Below, piece after piece: positions 45,776-56,409 of a DNA stretch of 64,000 nt (the stretch's first letter is position 1; each line of letters opens with the position of its first letter). The position numbers and the translations under genes are program-made. The stretch is taken from positions 19,635,257 to 19,699,256 of the forward strand of contig NC_052476.1 in the NCBI RefSeq assembly GCF_009730915.1, read 5' to 3'. Below the pieces are notes generated by a model, which worked only from the letters and a program-made list of their open reading frames with translations, made no database searches and was not told where the DNA came from. The DNA is from Dioscorea cayenensis subsp. rotundata. Its lineage: Eukaryota; Streptophyta; Magnoliopsida; Dioscoreales; Dioscoreaceae.

Positions 45776-46581
45776 GTAAAAATGTAAATGAGCTTTTAAT
45801 GTGCTAGTTGGTTGAGTTTAAGAACAAGTGAAGACCATTGAAAACCATTACAAGAAATATTTCCCTTTAAATTGCTGAACCACAAATATTATATTTATTG
45901 ACCTAGATCTAGTAATTTGTTTGTATATGGGTTGTAGCTTGTCCACTTACATATGTGATCATTTTTTATGTTATTATTTCTGTTTGGTACAAACTTGTAT
46001 TCTCGAGATTATATGGACATCTAAAGTTTTATTAGGATCTATTTCCTCACATCTATGCTGAATTGGATGGAAAGGTTAAAATGTTAACCTTGGCATAAAT
46101 GGATGATAGATGCATGAGTTATTCTCTATTTTTTGCACCACTTCTATAATTTCTTTCATTGCTCTTCTAAAATGTCTGGATTAGATTTTTGGTGATTGAT
46201 TGAGTAATATTAACTAGAGAAAATGTTCCACTTGTATGCCACTCAAAGCTTTCTGGTGAATGCTTTACAATCATTTTCTTCTCATTTATCAGTCTAAGTT
46301 GTTTATTTACAATTTTTTCAGGTTTATGTTGGGTGTCAAAGGCCATCACCTCACAGACCGAAGGCTGGTTAGCTGTTTGATAGAAATGGAAAATTAAGGC
46401 AATGTTTATACTAGATTGGCTAAGGCCAATCTCACACATGATTCTTTAATTGATAATAAATTGCAATTTCGGACATGCATATCTATGTTGTACAGAACAA
46501 GGCATGACACTTTGTGTAATTTTGTGCATTGAAGGATGGGAGATGCAAAATTTGAGAACAAGACTCATGTAATTTTGTGCA

Positions 46582-48570
46582 TTATAACAAACCAAGTGTG
46601 TCACCTGTAAATGATTTTTTATCAAAATCCTTGAAGGAAAGGTCACTGTCTTCGGTTATCACAACATCAACACCAACTTCATTGTGATCAAGAGTAGACA
46701 GATAAGCTAACTGAGCATCAGCTTTATAAGGAGCAACAACAAACTCAACATTGGAAGGCATATTACTACCATCAAAATATAAATATGCACAATTCAAAAC
46801 ATCATCTGCACATATCACCATCAAAACATAAATATTACCACCATCAAAACAAAATCACATATCACCCACATAAAAATCATCTATTAAGCATCACATGAGC
46901 ATTTAATATCAAGTTCGGCTTCATTGTGATACACATTGAATACCATTTGCCTTCTGACTTTGCCTTCTTTCCCCCTTGAAAATGTCTGTCACTTGGAATG
47001 TACATATTTGCCCATGTGATCTGATAAGTGTAAGATTACAATACAACATTCCCCGCAACTCATCTTGAAACAACTTAAAGATTTCATTTGTATAGGCTTC
47101 TTGTAGTTGCTTCTCAAAATAACAATTAGTTAGGATTGGAAAACTTGAGTTAAAAGATGCAAAATCAGCCTTCGTTTCTTTTTCAATCTTACTCTTCAAC
47201 GCATTATCATATTACTCCACAAATTGTTTTAATGATGTTGTTGGACCAACATACCCATCAAATAAAGCATTGATGCTTTCACTTCTTTGAGTTATGGACA
47301 TCCCCGAGCAAAAAATGGCTCTCACATATACGGGAGCCCATCGATGCCTAATTTTATACAAAGAATTCAGCCATTCATTTTTTTCAACATTATAGTCCTT
47401 CACCATCATCAACCAAATGTCTTCTAATTCTTGTATATCAACTTCTTCGTAAATGATACTTTTCAAAATTTTCTTTATTGCTTTATATTCACTCACTCCA
47501 TCAAGATTCTCAGGAACCTTCTTCATAATGTGCCAAAGACAAAGACGATGATGAGAATTTGGAAAAACCACTCTAATTGCTCCTTGGATGGCCATGCATT
47601 GATCTGTAATGATAGCATTGGGGGTTTTACCCGACATGCATTCTAGCCATGAACAACCATATATAAGTTTCAGTATCTTCCTTTGATAATAAACCACATC
47701 CAAATAAGATTGTTTGCCCGTAGTGATTTACACCAACAAATGGAGCAAAAGGCATATCATACTTATTCGTTAAGTATGTCATGTATAAGGAGATAACATC
47801 ACCGAAGGCTTCATAATCTGCTCTAGACCTTGCATCTGCCCAAAACACGTTTCTCAAGTGGTCTTCCTCATCCATATCAATGAGATGAAAAAATTAGAAT
47901 TTCTCTGTTACATGAGCAAGAAAAAATTTGCATGTGCCTCAGCATCCCCAACTCCTAGCCTGAACTTCCTTGCTTTTGTAATGTAGTTCCGACAGTTCTT
48001 CTTGGTATATATCAGATTTTCATATCCCCCACCTTTAATGGCTAAAAAATGAAAAATTTTGCTTAAAGTTATGCCTGGTTGATCATTTACTTCAAGCCTT
48101 CTTCTGATATTTGCATCTATTTTTTTATTGCTCTTTTGGAAACGAGATTTATGTGGACTAAGTGTATGATTATGCTCCAAAATGGCACTAGAAATAGTAA
48201 AGCATCCAACATTGCTAACAATCACATTAATCTTGGCTTGACAATTTGTTTTAGTTGATAGCCTTGAATTGAAAGAATTTTTTGATGTTGATATCCTTTT
48301 CCCATTTTTTACACATGCAAGAGTATAATATTTCAAATTTCCATCATCACCCGACCTTGTACGATTTTTTTTTTGTAATGCCAAACCCTTCCTGCCGAGC
48401 ATACTCAATATATAAATTGTAACCTTCTTCTTCAGAATTAAGCATCATACCCCGGCTGTTGGCACAATCTTCTTAGGCAATGAATCCTCCGGTTATGTTA
48501 ATTGCTCTCTCTTTGTTCAATGTTTTTGCACCAAAAGATCCAGCCAGGGTCTCATTCATGGCTCGTTCAA
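46582..48570 (-). pseudogene. FAR1/FRS-type MULE transposase, frameshifted
   Basis: Minus strand. The N-terminus (from about 48570, MEDLEVGYFERAMNE) reaches an in-frame TAA near 48474. Then comes the FAR1 zinc domain: LNSEEEGYNLYIEYARQEGF, a frame change in a run of A (about 48364-48374), CVKNGKR, TNCQAKINV, ILEHNHTLSP. The MULE catalytic domain follows: DEEDHLRNVFWADARSR, FGDVISLYMTYLTNKYDMPF, FVGVNHYGQTILFGCGLLS, KTPNAIITDQCMAIQGAI and HRLCLWHIMKK. A second frameshift lies near 47640-47660 between TYIWLF and WLECMSG. C-terminal parts near 46960-47200 and 46582-46824 are again in other frames; the second is acidic. The family includes the FHY3/FAR1 light regulators and the Jittery/Hop transposases; catalysis would be DNA cut-and-paste. 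This copy looks inactive. Confidence 0.82.
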
Positions 48571-49084
48571 AATAACCAACTTCTAAATCTTCCATATTTT
48601 CCTTGTTGGAATCTATAATAATAGATAAATTGTAAAAGCTTGATATAAATCTGATAGCATGAAAATAATATATGACAGCATGAAAATGTAGCTATAACTA
48701 TGTAATTCTGTTGTAGTCTTCTATTGTTCAATGCCATCAGTTTCAATTATTTCTTCTTTTGTTAATGTCAATGTGAGAGTACACAACTTTGGTTTGAAAG
48801 TAGAACAAATTAAATAAAGAGTTTGTCAAACTAGACTAATAGTAAAACATACAACAAACCTCAATAATGTAGATATCAATATTCAAATAAATCAGTGAAT
48901 GAAATTAAATAAATAAATAAAATTAAATAAATGCAGAGGATTTTCTATTAGTGTTAACCCATACGAACCATTGGATTGGATGTGTAACAACCGTTGGATC
49001 TAGGTTATCTTTATTATGTTGACACCGCCCTCTTTTCCTCTTTGAGGTTTTTCAGACTTATGTTTTGGTTCCCGGAATTGGCAG

Positions 49085-49184
49085 ATGAGCAGGAAGAAGG
49101 GAGCAATGGTTCAACGGCTTACCTACAGGAAACGACATAGTTATGCCACCAAATCCAACCAAACTAGGGTTGTCAAAACCCCAG
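49085..49184 (+). pseudogene. RPL34: Captured first coding exon of ribosomal protein eL34
   Basis: From the ATG at 49106 the sequence reads [20 protein letters not shown] and RVVKTP, the conserved N-terminus of eL34 (60S subunit), and stops at a canonical donor (CCAG/GTGAAAA) in phase 1, exactly where the family continues with G and GKLVYQ-type residues. No later exon follows: intron-like sequence (49185-49440) leads to unrelated DNA. An upstream in-frame ATG (49085) adds MSRKKGA; it follows ttggcag, which may be a former acceptor of a 5'-UTR intron. Capture inside the MULE (44461-49911) with the splice site kept implies genomic capture. Only about a fifth of eL34 is present, so it cannot work as a ribosomal protein. 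Confidence 0.85.
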
Positions 49185-49439
49185 GTGAAAAAGATCCCAC
49201 CTTTGATTTGTTTCCTTTATTTTCCTTATTTAAGTATTTCTTGGATCACTGTCTTGCTTGGTTATTTAAGGTTTTGTGTTCATTTTGTTAAACTGTGTTG
49301 TTTTATAGTGTGTATTTTCATCATTTCTTAATCCAAAATCCTGTTTTCAGTTTCTGTTAGATCTTGTGTTGTTTGGATTTTGAGGTTTTAGATTTTTTAT
49401 ATTAGATTTTATTGTTCTTGCTATGTTTTTCTTTGTTAT

Positions 49440-49760
49440 TGGGCAGCTAAATGGATGCTTCATTTGAGAAGACGGGAGGATCCCTAGAACTACCGGCCCT
49501 AGAAGAAGAAAGAAAAGACAAATGGATGCCCACTCACCTCCATGAACTGGGCAACATCTGCTTCTAAGAACCAATTTGTCTCCTTCAACACTTCTACGGC
49601 GGTGGTGACGGCGTCGGCGTCGGTTGATGGGAAGGCAATGTTTGCTTCTAAGAACCAACTCGTCTCCTTCAGCACTTCTACGATGGCGGAGTCGGCATCG
49701 GTTGACGAGCAGTTGATGATGATGCGAAGAGGGTTGGCGGTGAAAAGAGGGTGGTGGTAG
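49440..49760 (+). other. GC-richer segment with internal duplication in the MULE
   Basis: A second GC-rich block between the eL34 exon and the right inverted repeat. It holds two imperfect copies (about 49559-49620 and 49646-49705) of GCTTCTAAGAACCAA followed by CGTCTCCTTCA.CACTTCTA and a GCGG.G.CGG.GTCGG tail. It could be another captured exon; no protein family was recognised in any frame. Confidence 0.5.
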
Positions 49761-49810
49761 GTTGAAAAAAAACTTGATTAGGGATGCCAGCCTTGTTTTC
49801 AAGAATTCGT

Positions 49811-49911
49811 TTTTTTTTTTTAACTAAGGCTGACTAGGAGAGAGAAGTTCATTTGCCACATGGGTCGTGTGAGGAATTCGTGTAAACAAGTAGTGCTATA
49901 TAGCATTACTC
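49811..49911 (-). repeat. Right terminal inverted repeat of the Pack-MULE
   Basis: Complement of 44461-44559 with a few mismatches (for example AGTAGTGC against AGTAATGC). Confidence 0.85.
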
Positions 49912-50403
49912 ATTATATAATTGGAGTTTTTGCACCAATTCAAAAAATGAAGAGACTAAAAAACTTAAAATATAACAAGGATGAAAAGAGCATAATCATA
50001 AAAGTACAAAGACTAGAATTACACCTATAAATTATAACTTTGTTTGAAAACATTCCAAATATTAGATATTTGGTATCATATCACAAAAATGATATCAAGG
50101 AGTTGACCTTTGGGAGGATGAGTCTTCTTCGAGACCTGTGGGCGAATGCTGTCGGTGGTTGATGTAATGATGGTGGTGGAAGTAAGGGCGGTGATGGTGG
50201 AGATCGGTTAATAATTCCCAAGTCGTCTAGGGAGTCATCTTCGAGCGGCAAACTCAAATACCCTGTAATGTCGTATGCCCAAGGTCCTAAGCAGTGTCTT
50301 CGTCTTCCTCGGGCGAACCGACGGCCAGTAATAACCTAAATAGCGCATTTTCGAATCATCATTGAGGAGGGTCCAAGTTAACAGGCGCTAAACGTCCCCG
50401 TTC

Positions 50404-50530
50404 TCTGAAGAGGCCAATGTGCGAACGATGTTTCAAAACCTCTCACTCGACGACGGAGTGCAGACACCAGGTTGTGTGTCTTATATTCTCGTGTGTCGGG
50501 CACTTGGCGGCAAGGTATCCGGTGGAAATA
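50404..50530 (+). pseudogene. LINE ORF1 zinc-knuckle region
   Basis: The plus-strand frame reads LKRPMCERCFKTSHSTTECR, with the CX2CX4HX4C knuckle intact, then VVCLIFSCVGHLAARYP, a damaged second knuckle whose last Cys is lost. Paired knuckles of this kind occur in plant LINE ORF1 RNA-binding proteins. The flanking ORF1 body is broken by stops. Confidence 0.6.
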
Positions 50531-51536
50531 CGTCGCAACCCTCACCATAAACATCTTCATGTCAGATCAAAGAGGATGGACTTGCCAATGGGCTAGATGG
50601 TGCAAAAGGATGCTAAGATTCCAAATTCAGTGAATGAAACTGCAAGGAGATAGCCTTCTTAATGTGTTGCTATCTCCCTCCCCTTCTCGCCGGAGGTTTC
50701 GGACACACGAGAAGAGTTGGCTAAGGTGGATGTTCTTTTTCTCATTAAGGCAAGCATTTTGAATGTGGCGTCTTAATCATCAACCACTCTCTCACCAGAC
50801 CCATCACCACGTTGAATGATTGTACATTTCTGTTGTAGTTAAAAACCAGAGAGAAAGTTAAGGAGATTACAAAGTGGGAACATTCAAAGTGGCAACTAGC
50901 TCAGAGGGAGATCGACCACCGGCGAACGACAGTGGTAGTGCTGATGACAGAACTAATAGGTCGGTGGTTGAGCCTTTCTCCCACAAACGGAGATGAAGAG
51001 CCTCGTTCTTGGACCACACTGTGATGGACCAGTGGTCGCTCCGGTTACCGGGGTCAAACCAACAGTCAATAGCGAGCTCAGTCTCCCCGGCCCAAATGCT
51101 CAGAATGATTTGAAGCGTCCAGGCCATTGGGCTTGAGACACCGATGTGTCGAGCATTGGAGGATTCGGACGTCAGGGGACAGATGGAGGGCCAAGATTAT
51201 TGTTTGAGGTTGTTGAGTCCGAGGTAGCTAGGTCTCATGATGCGTCCAAATTTACAATGTCGTATGATATGGCGGCCATACAAATGTCCATCGCATTGAG
51301 GTCACGTGAGACGCATGCTCTGCATGCAGGTGATGGCTTATTGGATTTGGAAGAAAAAAATATAAAGAGAAAGGCTCATTCTTATTCATCATCACCATCA
51401 TCTAAAAAATATACCTAAAAAAGGGGGAAAAATCCAAAAAATTAGAAATAGATCTATTAGAAGAGAGGGACGAGAAGTTTAAGATCTAAAGAGAAAGGCT
51501 CCTTCTTATTCATCATCACCATCATCTCCTTGCCAT

Positions 51537-51875
51537 CTACCTTCTCCATTCGATAATCGCCGAGGTGGCCATAAGCTGGATATCTCCTTTGGCGCCAGAT
51601 TCGGCGTCGTAGCCAAGGTTAGTCTTCACCTTGGGGCAGTGAAGGTTGCGGGCAGCTTCATCATAGGCGAGAGCGGCCTCCTTGGCAGTATCGAAGGTAC
51701 CGAGACATTTGCGAGTTTTCTTCCATGGATTAAAGTAATGGTTGATCTCCTTTGGCGGCTTCGGATTAGGAGCGGCATTAGTGACGTCAGTGGTGAACCG
51801 GTATCGATTCTTGATAAAAGGGAGAGGATGGGATGTTGGGTCACGAGAGGAGAAGAAGGCAAGAAGCCTTTGCAG
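51537..51875 (-). pseudogene. AP2/ERF-domain fragment
   Basis: One minus-strand frame runs open without an ATG to a TAG at 51537. It contains [37 protein letters not shown] and DAESGAKGD. The LGTFDTAEEAAxAYDxAA and PKAKTNF blocks are the C-terminal strand and helix of the AP2/ERF DNA-binding domain of plant transcription factors. The first half, normally YRGVRxRxWGxWVAEIR, is replaced by [17 protein letters not shown]. With half the domain missing, DNA binding is unlikely. It lies antisense within the LINE, next to a repeated 40-base phrase (about 51363-51407 and 51489-51530), so it probably arrived by insertion. Confidence 0.65.
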
Positions 51876-51904
51876 CTTTGCTTTGATAATTGATGAATGG
51901 TTTC

Positions 51905-52085
51905 TTATATTTTTTTTAACTGGTTGTTGAAACCGTATGAGCTGGCCCCGTTCATCTAGTTCACATTTGAACCGGTCGGTTCATTTGGTTCAAAATCGAT
52001 TTTTTGTTCAACCAGGTTTATGGATTGAACTGGACCGACCTAGTATCCAGGTCCGGTTCAACCCGGTTTTGACTACCTAGCATAT
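51905..52085. repeat. AACCGG-rich repeat segment
   Basis: Repeated GGTTCAA / AACCGG / CCGGTTCA motifs, similar to the ends of the element at 59867-60655. Probably a remnant of the same transposon family within the LINE. Confidence 0.5.
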
Positions 52086-52829
52086 TCTTGACTTGATCCT
52101 CATCCTCACTATGGGCCAGATTTTGGGCCACATTTAGAAACATCTATGGGAAAAGAAAGCCCTACTTTGGGTGGTGGAATTTAAACTGAGCCTCTACATG
52201 CGATTAATTCAGATTTATCTGAAGTGAATTTTGGGGATGGTACTACTATGCCTACTATGACACCCTTTTTGGGGTTTAAATGACAATTTTTAGTAGGATT
52301 TTGGGCCTTGGTTCCAGCGAATGTTAATCCATCCTCTACAGTTACTACTTTTGCTTTGGACTCGAAGGAGGTAGAATATATTGATATGCATTCCACAAAT
52401 AATGCTTCGCTGGATCATATTTCAAAGTCCAATGACTCGATATCTAAATTCAAAAGATATCTCTGAGAACTGATGCCAAACTTGCATGGTGGGAAGAATT
52501 TGATGACCTCGGAACAACCAATGGGTACTAGAAGAAGTGAGAGACTGAAAAAACCTCCCTCGAGGTTGAATGAGGATGCTTAGCCACCTAAGTCAACCAA
52601 AGAGAAAGCGACACATGGGGACAACCTGGAAAGTACTTCTTCCAAACCACTACTTATCTCTGATGGGTCTAATATGCAAATTGCTAGCTATTGTGATACA
52701 TGTGGTATTGATTTTATTGATTATGTAAGTGATTGCATTAATCATATTCGTATGTTAGAATAATCACGAGCTGCCTCTGCAAGGGGGCTGGTGGAGACCT
52801 CCTCGGAGGTCCTTGGAAACTAATTATTT

Positions 52830-53430
52830 TTCAGGAATGTTATCTCTTGGGATGTTAGGGGTCTAGGGGAGACCAGCTAAGAGGTTCTTAGTTAAGGATT
52901 TTTTGAATTTGCATTTTGCAAAAGTGTGCTTACAAGAATCAAAGCTTGAGGAGATTTCTCTCAACGTGGCGCGAGATCAGTGGTAACCGACTGGATTAGT
53001 TCATCTTTCTTCCTGCTAAAAGAACGGCGGGCGGTATTATCTTGGGATAGAATAGTGTGCTCTTGACTGGTAAACTAGAAAACATGGGTACTTTTAGTCT
53101 AATGGTTGATTTCTGCTCCAAATGGGACAATTTTAAATGGCATTGCACAACGGTGTATGGTCGAAACGCTCGGACTCTTAAACGCGCTTTCTGGGAGGAG
53201 CTTAGGGAATGTGGTGATGAGTTTGATGTACCTTGTATTGTTTGTGGTGACTTCAATGCAATTTTTGATATAGATGGCAAACTCACGGGTGCTCAAAATC
53301 TAGCGGATATTCGAAATGCTAATACTTTCCTATTTGACCTTGGATTGTTGGAGCTTCCTTCTGTCGGTAGAAAATTTACCTGGACAAATGGGCAAGCAGA
53401 TCTAATTTGTGTTAAGTTAGGCTGATTCCT
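52830..53430 (+). pseudogene. LINE ORF2 endonuclease region
   Basis: Begins VISWDVRGLGE, then KVCLQESKL with the conserved QE, and later (53057-53425) VYGRNARTLKRAFWEEL, IVCGDFNAIFD (catalytic GDFN) and GRKFTWTNGQ. This is an apurinic-endonuclease-type domain that nicks target DNA. Stops occur near 52878, 52984 and 53051, and the frame changes near 53425. Confidence 0.72.
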
Positions 53431-54199
53431 TGTTAACAGTGACTAGGTTGATCACTTTCCTATGTTAATCTAGAAAAGTGTCCTTAGATTAAGCTCTGAT
53501 CATGTGCCAATCTTGCTAGAAGTTGGAAATTTCGCTCTACCCCGAGACCTTTTCGATACAAATTAGCTTGGACCACTTTGGACGTTTTCAGGAGTTGGTA
53601 TCTATGTGGTGGATAGGGTTAACACCCTTTGGCTGCAGTGCTTTTATCTTGGCCAAGAAATTGGCAAGTCTAAGAGGGCAAACTTTGGGCTAAATTTAAT
53701 TTTGGTTCCATCAAGCTTAAGAAGTTGGTGTTACTGAAGTAGGTGGAAGCGATGGATATCACTAAGAAATCATGATGCTTATCGATGTTGGAATCTAAGC
53801 AGGAGGAGGATCTTTTGGAGAAGCTAGTGGAGATTCGTAAACAAGAAAAGATTTATTAGAGGCAAAGGTCTAGGCTACAACGGCTGAAGAAAGGTAATTA
53901 CAACACAAAATTTTTTCAGGCTAAAGCGAACGGGTGTAAAAACTAGAATTTAATTCCTAGCATTCAACACGATGGTGTCTCTTTTATGAACTCTTGTAAA
54001 ATTGGAAAATTTTCGCCACGTGTTTTCAATACTAGTTCGGGCTTAAGCGAACTTAAAGATTTAGGGTGGACTTCCAGAAGCTTTTGGAGCATAAACAACA
54101 GGTTAACCTCTCTCATCTTGAACATCCTTTCACATTAGAAGAAATGAAGGGTGGGGTGTTTGACTTGGGCGGGGACAAAGCCCTGAGGCCGGATGGCTT

Positions 54200-55935
54200 T
54201 CCCTTATAGTTTTTTAAACAATTCTAGAATTTGATCAAGATGGACCTTCTAAGGCTTTGTGAGGTTTTTTATTTTGGAAGAGCCAACTTAGAGAGGATCA
54301 ACTGGGCTAGTTTTAACACATAGGAGTTACCAAGGGATTACCGCCTATTAGTTTAATTAATTACTCTCTAAAAATTCTCTCTAAACTGCTGGCGACTCGG
54401 TTGAGCAAGGTTTTGAGTGATCTTGTAGATTCTGACTTATCTGTGTTTTTGAAAGGACGATGCATCTTGAATGATATTACCACTACAGAAGAGCTTATTT
54501 TCAGCATTCATAACCGTAGACTATTGGGACATATTTTGAAGGTGGACTTTGCAAAGGCCTTTGATCTGGTAGACTGGGAGTTCTATTTTGATCTTCTGAA
54601 GGCTAGGGGATTCGGCGAAAGATGGTTCGGTTGGATACAGAATATCTTGTTCTCCTCTAAGGCAAATATTCTTGTGAATGGATATCCAAATGGATATCCA
54701 AATGGCTACATTCGCTATCATCAAGGGCTGAGACAAGGGGACCCGTTATCGCCTATGTTGTTTGTCTTAGTTACAGATGTTCCAAGCTTGATGTTATCAC
54801 ATGCACTAAGATCTAAGGTCTTGGTAGGTGTCCCCCTTGGCGAGTTTGGATCAAAGTTCAACTTGCACTACGATGATGACTTATTAGTCTTGACCACGGA
54901 AGGTTTGGAGGACCTTAGGATAGTAAAGTTGATTTTGCTTTTGTTTGAAGGCATGTCGGGTTTGGAAACTAATTTTGAAAAAAGTTGCCTTTATTTGAGT
55001 AATATAGATGCACTACCAGAGACTACGGCTGCAAAAACTTTAAACTGTGTTGTGGGCCTACTTCTACTAACATGTCAGGGGGTTTCGACTTCTGGTAGAA
55101 GGCTCGATGGCAAGATTGGGAAAGCTTGATTTTAATAGTAAGGAGGCTCTCATCCTGGAAAGTGCAGCACCTATCTTTAGGAGGTCGCCTAACCCTTGTG
55201 AACTCGGTTCTATCTGTACTCCCTACTTATTGGATGCCCATTTTCAGATTACCAAGTTTGGTCATCAAGGAAATCGACCGGATTAGAAGAGATTTTCTTT
55301 GTTCAGCTCCAGATATTGACCACCCAGGTTGTCGGCTGGTCTTCTAGAAGAACCTATGCCGATCACGTAATTAGGGTGGTTTGGGGAATCTTGGACATGT
55401 ATAACTTCAATCAAGTGCTCCTGGGAAAATGATGGTGGAAGTTTTTTATGGAACCCAACTAGTGTGGTGCGAACGTTGTCCAATTCAATTATAGTTAGTC
55501 CCGCTGAAATTTGTTTCTTAGGCTTTCGGGTTGGATCTCCTTTTTTCTGGAAAGGAGTTTTTAGTTATTTACTGGCTTTTATAATGTGTATTTTGCACTA
55601 CATCAACTCAGGGGATGAGACTCTTCTTTGGAAAGATCGTTGGCTCAATTAAACTGCGCCCATGCGCATGTGCCCAGAAAAATTCAGAGCTAATCAACAG
55701 CAGAATGGCACAGTTCGTGAACTATGCTATCTGCTTAATGAGGCCCTGTTTATCGAGAATCGGGATACTTGGCCCTACAAGGATCGTTTGCGGGCATATG
55801 TCGGGGAGCCGGGGGATAAGAAATGGTGGATGTTCACGTTAAATGGGGTGTTTTTTGTGAAATCCTTTTATAATTTTTGTGAAGACTTCCGTTTCTGTTC
55901 TTGTTCTAATGAAATTAGTTTATCTAACTTTTAAA
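54200..55935 (+). pseudogene. LINE ORF2 reverse transcriptase and C-terminal region
   Basis: The open part 54401-55129 carries RT motif A (ILKVDFAKAFDLVDW), motif B (HQGLRQGDPLSPMLFV) and motif C, where the usual FADD reads YDDD. Between A and B the 12-base unit GGATATCCAAAT is duplicated, giving NGYPNGYPNGY. Upstream RT parts (about 54120-54370) have stops. Downstream, LSSWKVQHLSLGGRLTLVNSVL (55139-55204) is the typical post-RT block, and KKWWMFTLNGVFFVKSFYNF (about 55820-55880) resembles the zf-RVT start. The whole is inactive. Confidence 0.78.
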
Positions 55936-56365
55936 TGTTAAGATTGTGTAGTGTCTTTTAACCGCTATGTTTTCTTCGCCATATGCGATTTGCTTTTGAA
56001 AAGATTTATATATTTTTGATGTTTAAAAAGTTTATAAATCTTCATGAAGAAAAGGTGTATTTATTTATTAACAGTTAGAAGTCTTTTTCCAAATTTAAAT
56101 AATCCTTAAATGTGAAATGACTTAAAGAAAATGGCTGGAGTGTTTGCACAGGGAATTGTTGGTTTTTTCCTATTTTTTATTTAGATTTTTAATAAATTTT
56201 ATGCTATTAAACATCTATAATAATTAGAAGTCTTTTTCCAAATTTAAATAATCCTTAAATGTGAAATGACTTAAAGAAAATGGCTGGAGTGTTTGCACAG
56301 GGAATTGTTTGGTTTTTTCCTATTTTTTATTTAGATTTTTAATAAATTTTATGCTATTAAACATC

Positions 56366-56409
<44 letters not shown>

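Larger units (their letters stand above)
44461..49911. mobile_element. Gene-capturing Mutator-like element (Pack-MULE with transposase)
   Basis: 5451 bases. Terminal inverted repeats of ~100 bases: the left starts GAGTAATGCTATATAGCATT (44461) and the right is its complement ending at 49911; they share the ACACGAATTCCTCACACGA and TGGCAAATGAACTTCTCTC blocks with few mismatches. Flanking 9-mers ATTATATAT (44452-44460) and ATTATATAA (49912-49920) agree at 8 of 9. Inside, from left to right: a captured coiled-coil gene fragment (+), a FAR1-type MULE transposase (-), and the first coding exon of ribosomal protein eL34 (+). Most Pack-MULEs are non-autonomous; one that still carries its transposase next to captured genes is less usual. 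The transposase is frameshifted, so it would now need help in trans. Confidence 0.85.
43894..50025. mobile_element. Outer foldback (Mutator-type MITE) element split by a MULE
   Basis: The left arm from 43894 (GGTGTAATCCTCATAATAG... TTGTACTTTTATCAC) matches the reverse complement of the right arm ending at 50025 (GGTGTAATTCTAGTC... TTGTACTTTTATGATT) over ~115 bases. The bases outside, TATAAATGA (43885-43893) and TATAAATTA (50026-50034), agree at 8 of 9, a Mutator-type 9-bp target duplication. Removing the inner MULE leaves a ~670-base non-coding element. It predates the inner insertion. Confidence 0.75.
50100..55935 (+). mobile_element. L1-type LINE retrotransposon, degenerate
   Basis: ORF1-type sequence with zinc knuckles (about 50400-50500) and a RRSERLKKPPSRLNEDA end (52533-52583) is followed by ORF2: an endonuclease region (52830-53430), reverse transcriptase (54200-55130) and a zf-RVT-like end (55615-55935). 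This is the order of plant L1 elements. Stops and frameshifts are spread throughout. No poly-A tail or target duplication could be assigned, and the 3' end after 55935 is unclear. An AP2/ERF fragment lies antisense inside (51537-51875). Confidence 0.75.
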
